Shown: in pieces, positions 44,292 through 47,390 of the stretch | How the letters are laid out: every line of letters begins with the position of its first letter | How positions within the stretch are numbered: the stretch's first letter is position 1 | Assembly (NCBI GenBank): GCA_009785335.1 | Contig: WQWM01000018.1 | Location: 1-47,390 of the forward strand | Length of the DNA stretch: 47,390 nt | Source: Oscillospiraceae bacterium | GTDB lineage: Bacteria; Bacillota; Clostridia; Oscillospirales; Acutalibacteraceae | Direction: 5' to 3' | Position numbers and translations under genes: made by a program | Notes under the pieces: generated by a model | Database searches by the model: none | The model's input: only the letters and a program-made list of their open reading frames with translations | Told to the model about the DNA's origin: nothing

Positions 44292-45380
44292 CTATAATTC
44301 ATCATCGTCATCCACCACAATATCCAAGCTCGCCTTGCTGCCTTTCACGGCCTTCGCGGGTGCTTTTGCCTTGGCTTTGGGTGCGGGCTCTTCCTTGGGC
44401 GTGTTTTGAATGATCGCCACAATTTCGTCCATCATGTCAGGGTGTTCAGCCAAATGCAGCCGCACGTTTTCGCGGCCCTGCCAGCGGTTTTCACCATAGC
44501 TAAACCACGCGCCGCTGCGCTTGATGATGTCGCGCTTGATAGCCATGTCCAGCAGCTCGCTATCACGCGAGATCCCCTTGCCATAGAAGATGTCAAACTC
44601 TGCTTCTTTAAATGGCGGCGCGACCTTATTCTTCACAATTTTCACGCGCGTGTGCGAGCCAATGAACTCGCCGCCCTGTCCTTTCAGCTGCTCTGTGCGG
44701 CGCACATCCATGCGCACACTGGCATAGAATTTTAACGCACGCCCACCCGTGGTAACTTCGGGGTTACCATACGAAATCCCGATTTTCTCGCGCAGCTGAT
44801 TGATGAAAATCAAAATGGTGTTGCTTTTTGCAATGTGACCAGCCAGCTTGCGTAGGGCTTGGCTCATCAAACGTGCATGTAATCCCACATGACTGTCACC
44901 CATTTCGCCTTCGATTTCCGCACGCGGAACAAGTGCAGCAACGCTATCAACCACCACAATGTCAATCGCGTTGGAGCGCACCAGTGCTTCGGCAATCTCA
45001 AGGGCCTGCTCGCCGTTGTCGGGCTGCGAAACCAGCAGGGAGTTAATATCTACGCCCAAATTTCCGGCATAAACCGGGTCAAGCGCGTGTTCAGCATCAA
45101 TGAACGCAGCCTCGCCGCCAGCCTTTTGCGCCTCGGCCACGGCATGCAGCGCAAGGGTCGTCTTGCCCGATGACTCAGGCCCATAAATCTCAATAATGCG
45201 TCCACGCGGCAGTCCGCCAATGCCCAGCGCAGCATCCAGCCCAAGCGAGCCAGTGCTAATGCTGCCCACCTGCATGCCTTGGTTGTCCCCCAGCCGCATG
45301 ATGGAACCCTTGCCGTAACTCTTCTCAATTTGCGCCATGGCGGTTTCTAGCGCAACGCGGCGTTTGTCTTCTGCTGGCAT
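44292..45380 (-). CDS. recA: Recombinase RecA
   Basis: ATP-dependent strand-exchange protein and SOS co-protease. 362 residues with Walker [10 protein letters not shown], Walker [16 protein letters not shown], loop L1 ([12 protein letters not shown]) and loop L2 ([24 protein letters not shown]). The C-terminal tail is Lys/Ala then acidic ([10 protein letters not shown]), as usual. The ATG follows AGAGGA. The upstream region is a hairpin repeat and other repeats, and no Firmicute LexA box (GAAC-N4-GTTC) was found there. The peptide-module promoter begins 10 bases past its stop. Confidence 0.98.
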   Translation of the reverse strand: MPAEDKRRVALETAMAQIEKSYGKGSIMRLGDNQGMQVGSISTGSLGLDAALGIGGLPRGRIIEIYGPESSGKTTLALHAVAEAQKAGGEAAFIDAEHALDPVYAGNLGVDINSLLVSQPDNGEQALEIAEALVRSNAIDIVVVDSVAALVPRAEIEGEMGDSHVGLHARLMSQALRKLAGHIAKSNTILIFINQLREKIGISYGNPEVTTGGRALKFYASVRMDVRRTEQLKGQGGEFIGSHTRVKIVKNKVAPPFKEAEFDIFYGKGISRDSELLDMAIKRDIIKRSGAWFSYGENRWQGRENVRLHLAEHPDMMDEIVAIIQNTPKEEPAPKAKAKAPAKAVKGSKASLDIVVDDDDEL

Positions 45381-45400
45381 AGTCTTGTCCTCTCTTTCTT

Positions 45401-45590
45401 GTTCTTTTTTGAAAAAAGAACCAAAAAACTTTAGTCGCCTTCGGCGTGGGGATTTTTATAATAATGCGTAGGTGTTGCTCGTGTAGGGGCGGCAATCTGC
45501 CGCCCGTGGATTTTTATCGGTCTTGCTCGGCCTTTGGCCGCATTACGCGTAGGGGCGAGCTTTGCTCGTCCAGATTAACGTGCAAGTGGG
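45401..45590 (+). repeat. Repeat cluster upstream of recA (hairpin copy 10 plus GGGGCGG units)
   Basis: GTTCTTTTTTG/AAAAAAGAAC hairpin (45401-45421) beside the recA ribosome binding site, then CAAAAAACTTTAGTCGCC. It is followed by GTGTAGGGGCGGCAATCTGC (45481-45506 region), GTAGGGGCGAGCTTTGCTCG (45551-45570) and GTGCAAGTGGGGGTTGCC. It fills the gap between recA and the HAD gene; no gene is seen. Confidence 0.78.
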
Positions 45591-45616
45591 GGTTGCCAAG
45601 TCGCTACGCGCAGCAC

Positions 45617-46294
45617 TCATAGCACATTCTCCACAATCCACCGTGCCACGCCATCCTCCTCATTGCTCGCGCAAATGTGGTCGGCAGCAGTCTTGGCCTC
45701 ATCAATCGCGTTGGCCACAGCCACACCTATGCCGCAGGCGCGCAGCATGTCAATGTCGTTGAAGTCATCGCCAAAGGCCACAACATCAGCCATTGCAATG
45801 CCCCAGTGTGCGGCAAGCAGTTCAATCGCGTCAGCCTTGGTGGTGTTGGTGATATCATACACACTCACGTCGCTAAACAGCTTAATGTGCAAGTGTGGAT
45901 AGCGGCGCATGAAGTCGGCAGCGTAGTCATGGTCTTGCGTTTCAAACCAAATTCGGGTCGTGTGCAGTTCGTCGCTGGCGGGGTATTCACGCATGGCAAG
46001 CACCGCGGGATGTCCTTCAATTTCACGCAAAATCGCGCGAGAATCTTCAAGCGGCAAATTACACTCGTGCACCAACTTACCATCGATATAAACCAGCGCA
46101 CCGTTGCAGACCGATAGCGCATCGAAATCGGCGGGGTCAATCACTTCGTTCGCCCCGCGTATCCCGCGCCCCGTTGCCACCACCACTTTGATGCCCTGCG
46201 CTTGGCATTGCCGCAGCACCTGCGCAGTATAATCCGACAGCGTTTTGTCGCGCCGCAGCAGTGTACCGTCCAGATCAGTGGCAATCATGCGCAT
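45617..46294 (-). CDS. Cof-type HAD-superfamily phosphatase
   Basis: 225 residues from the ATG six bases after AGGAGG; the longer open frame runs into a repeat. HAD motifs: MIATDLDGTLLRRDKTLS (motif I, two Asp), VVATGRGIRGAN (motif II), a lysine in NTTKADAIELLAAHWGI (motif III) and AFGDDFNDIDMLRACG (motif IV). The C2 cap between motifs II and III is reduced compared with typical ~270-residue Cof proteins. Probably a sugar-phosphate or cofactor phosphatase of unknown substrate. Confidence 0.9.
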   Translation of the reverse strand: MRMIATDLDGTLLRRDKTLSDYTAQVLRQCQAQGIKVVVATGRGIRGANEVIDPADFDALSVCNGALVYIDGKLVHECNLPLEDSRAILREIEGHPAVLAMREYPASDELHTTRIWFETQDHDYAADFMRRYPHLHIKLFSDVSVYDITNTTKADAIELLAAHWGIAMADVVAFGDDFNDIDMLRACGIGVAVANAIDEAKTAADHICASNEEDGVARWIVENVL

Positions 46295-46325
46295 GGCGAG
46301 CCTCCTTTTTCTTGTCGCTTTGCGA

Positions 46326-46740
46326 ACCTTCCTCACCCTCGCTGAGCTCGGGAGCTCCTTCCATGGGAAGGAGCCGAAGGCTTCCACTTCAAGCTATGAT
46401 GTCGTTATACTCTCAAGCCCCATGGCTCCTTCCCCAGGAAGGAGCTGTCACCTCGGGTGACTGAGGAAGGTTCGCGGAGCGAGGTTTTCACAGTCGTTAT
46501 ATCCTTAATCCTCGACTCCCTCTTATAGAGGGAGCTCCCGCCGCAGCGGGTGAGGGAGGGGTGCGGAGCACAAAAACGCGGGAATTTTCATGGATTGTGT
46601 AGGTGTTGCCAAAGGCTCCACCGCAGGCGGGGAAGCTGGCACGCGTAGCGTGACTTTTGGACGCCTTAGCGTTCACAAAGTAGAGGGGGCGAGGATTTTT
46701 GCCAGCATGTAGGGGCGGATACAAATCCGCCCGGGGCTTC
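46326..46740. repeat. Repeat array between the HAD and rnhA genes
   Basis: Inverted pair: AACCTTCCTCACC.. with CTCCTTCCATGGGAAGGAGC (46326-46374) against GGCTCCTTCCCCAGGAAGGA.. to CTGAGGAAGGTT (46424-46472). Then CTCCCTCTTATAGAGGGAGC, GTGTAGGTGTTGCCAAAGGC and a GGGGCGG unit (46709-46734). These are the same families as at 8.3, 14.4 and 36 kb. No gene is seen in this 459-base gap. Confidence 0.75.
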
Positions 46741-46753
46741 AAAAAATGCATCC

Positions 46754-47185
46754 CTACTTCTTAATCTGCCCCACTGCAAGCGCATCGCAGCGCTCGTTTT
46801 CGGGGTGCCCACTATGCCCACGCACCCATTTGATGGTCACGTCGTGGCGGTCAATTTGCGCAAGCAGAGCTTCCCACAAGTCGGGGTTGAGCGCAGGCTT
46901 TTTGTCGCTTTTCACCCAGCCGTTGCGCTGCCAGCCGCGCGCCCAGCCCTTGGTAATCCCATCCGCCACATACTTCGAGTCCGTGGTCACAGTCACCCTA
47001 CAGGGCTCTTTCAACGCAGTCAAGCCCTCAATGAGGGCAGTGAGTTCCATGCGGTTGTTGGTGGTCAGTGGCGCGCCGCCGGCCAGTTCGCGCTCACGGC
47101 CATTGTAGCGCAAGATGGTGCCCCACCCGCCTGGGCCGGGGTTGCCGCTGCATGCGCCATCGCAAAATAGTTCAATATGTTTCAT
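46754..47185 (-). CDS. rnhA: Ribonuclease HI
   Basis: Cuts RNA in RNA-DNA hybrids (R-loops, Okazaki primers). 143 residues from the ATG giving [20 protein letters not shown]. The catalytic DEDD set is visible: D9 (FCDGACSG), the Glu in [13 protein letters not shown], the Asp in [10 protein letters not shown] and the Asp near the end (NERCDALAV); the basic loop [18 protein letters not shown] is present. There is no ribosome binding site before this ATG, and the likely transcript start is within a base or two of it, so translation may be leaderless. An upstream TTG start (47272) would add residues unlike the family. Confidence 0.95.
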   Translation of the reverse strand: MKHIELFCDGACSGNPGPGGWGTILRYNGRERELAGGAPLTTNNRMELTALIEGLTALKEPCRVTVTTDSKYVADGITKGWARGWQRNGWVKSDKKPALNPDLWEALLAQIDRHDVTIKWVRGHSGHPENERCDALAVGQIKK

Positions 47186-47192
47186 ATTTATT

Positions 47193-47221
47193 ATTGTAGC
47201 ATATTGCGCGAGAGATTGCAA
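47193..47221 (-). promoter_or_regulatory. Promoter of rnhA
   Basis: Minus-strand TTGCAA (47216-47221), 17-base spacer, TACAAT (47193-47198). The expected start of transcription (~47186) coincides with the rnhA start codon. Confidence 0.7.
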
Positions 47222-47390
47222 GCGTTTTTGCAAAAAAAGCGAGCAAATTTTCGCACTATTTTTTTCGGTCAAAGTGCCTTTTCACCAAATTTTCCACGGA
47301 CTTTTCGTAAAATCGCCATTTTCGCGCAAAAAAGTGCGCAGAAAAGCGGGTTTTGTTGGATTATATGGAGGGGTAAATTGCAAGCAGGCC
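47222..47390. other. AT-rich end of window, possible start of a plus-strand gene
   Basis: No complete gene. Near the edge, GGAGGGG (47367-47373) precedes a TTG at 47378, which could be the start of a gene running out of the window; four codons are too few to judge. Confidence 0.25.

Noticed and set aside
45381..45616. LexA (SOS) box upstream of recA
   Set aside because: The visible GTTC..GAAC palindrome is the hairpin repeat, with arms in the reverse order of the Firmicute GAAC-N4-GTTC box, and the same element precedes non-SOS genes.

Overview
The window looks like chromosomal DNA of a Clostridia-type Firmicute, probably an uncultured Oscillospirales-like lineage; this is inferred from gene families, strong AGGAGG ribosome binding sites, near-consensus TTGACA-N17-TATAAT promoters, a 49-residue L33 and a short type-2 ArgC. 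No taxon can be named from sequence alone. Most of it (about 5.3-47.2 kb) is a moderately GC-rich core. The left 5 kb and a few inserts (17.5-18.6 kb, 22.4-23.7 kb) are AT-richer and look accessory.

Layout. 1-4.6 kb: end of an integrated element with two tyrosine recombinases, a secreted SH3/C39-like protein and a doubly frameshifted pseudogene, stopping at a tRNA-Thr. 4.7-5.1 kb: two tiny membrane proteins behind a perfect promoter. 5.3-8.3 kb: tpiA, an HD nucleotidase, PduL, a phospholipase-C-like protein and a cupin. 8.7-18.6 kb: PRPP synthetase, a PLP-dependent decarboxylase, a LacZ-type beta-galactosidase, a fusion of a GH130 mannosyl-glucose phosphorylase with a phosphohexomutase, and an alpha/beta hydrolase. 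18.7-22.4 kb: two exported proteins, then rpmG-secE-nusG-rplK-rplA. 22.5-23.7 kb: an ImmA/IrrE-type metallopeptidase with a membrane partner. 23.7-26.3 kb: argC, a lipoprotein and argJ. 26.5-35.6 kb: HPr, a membrane M28 peptidase and a 2373-residue cyclic-beta-glucan-synthase-like protein. 36.7-47.2 kb: a GNAT enzyme behind a leader peptide/attenuator, then a mainly minus-strand run: Gfo/Idh oxidoreductase, type IIA topoisomerase A subunit, metallophosphoesterase, rimO, recX, recA, a Cof-type HAD phosphatase and rnhA.

Two things stand out as possibly undescribed. First, three copies (36.2-36.5, 43.1-43.5 and 44.0-44.3 kb) of a compact convergent module: a 23-26 residue membrane peptide starting MEYLI, with its own promoter, facing a ~100-nt RNA with its own promoter, both meeting at a shared terminator hairpin. 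This has the architecture of a type I toxin-antitoxin system, and two copies sit on either side of recX next to recA. Second, the long intergenic gaps are built from several families of palindromic repeats. One family (an A/T hairpin followed by CAAAAAACTTTA and a CGCTTCGCG-like box) always has its hairpin end towards the neighbouring gene. In several places repeats have entered genes, forming the last codons and stop of the glucan synthase and topoisomerase genes, an internal segment of the decarboxylase, and an insertion in one toxin leader.

Carbohydrate genes dominate the core. Beta-galactosidase releases galactose and glucose, and the fusion enzyme would turn mannosyl-glucose plus phosphate into mannose 1-phosphate and then mannose 6-phosphate on one polypeptide. 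HPr and the glucan synthase add sugar transport/regulation and envelope glucan. The rest is housekeeping: translation, recombination, topology and arginine synthesis.
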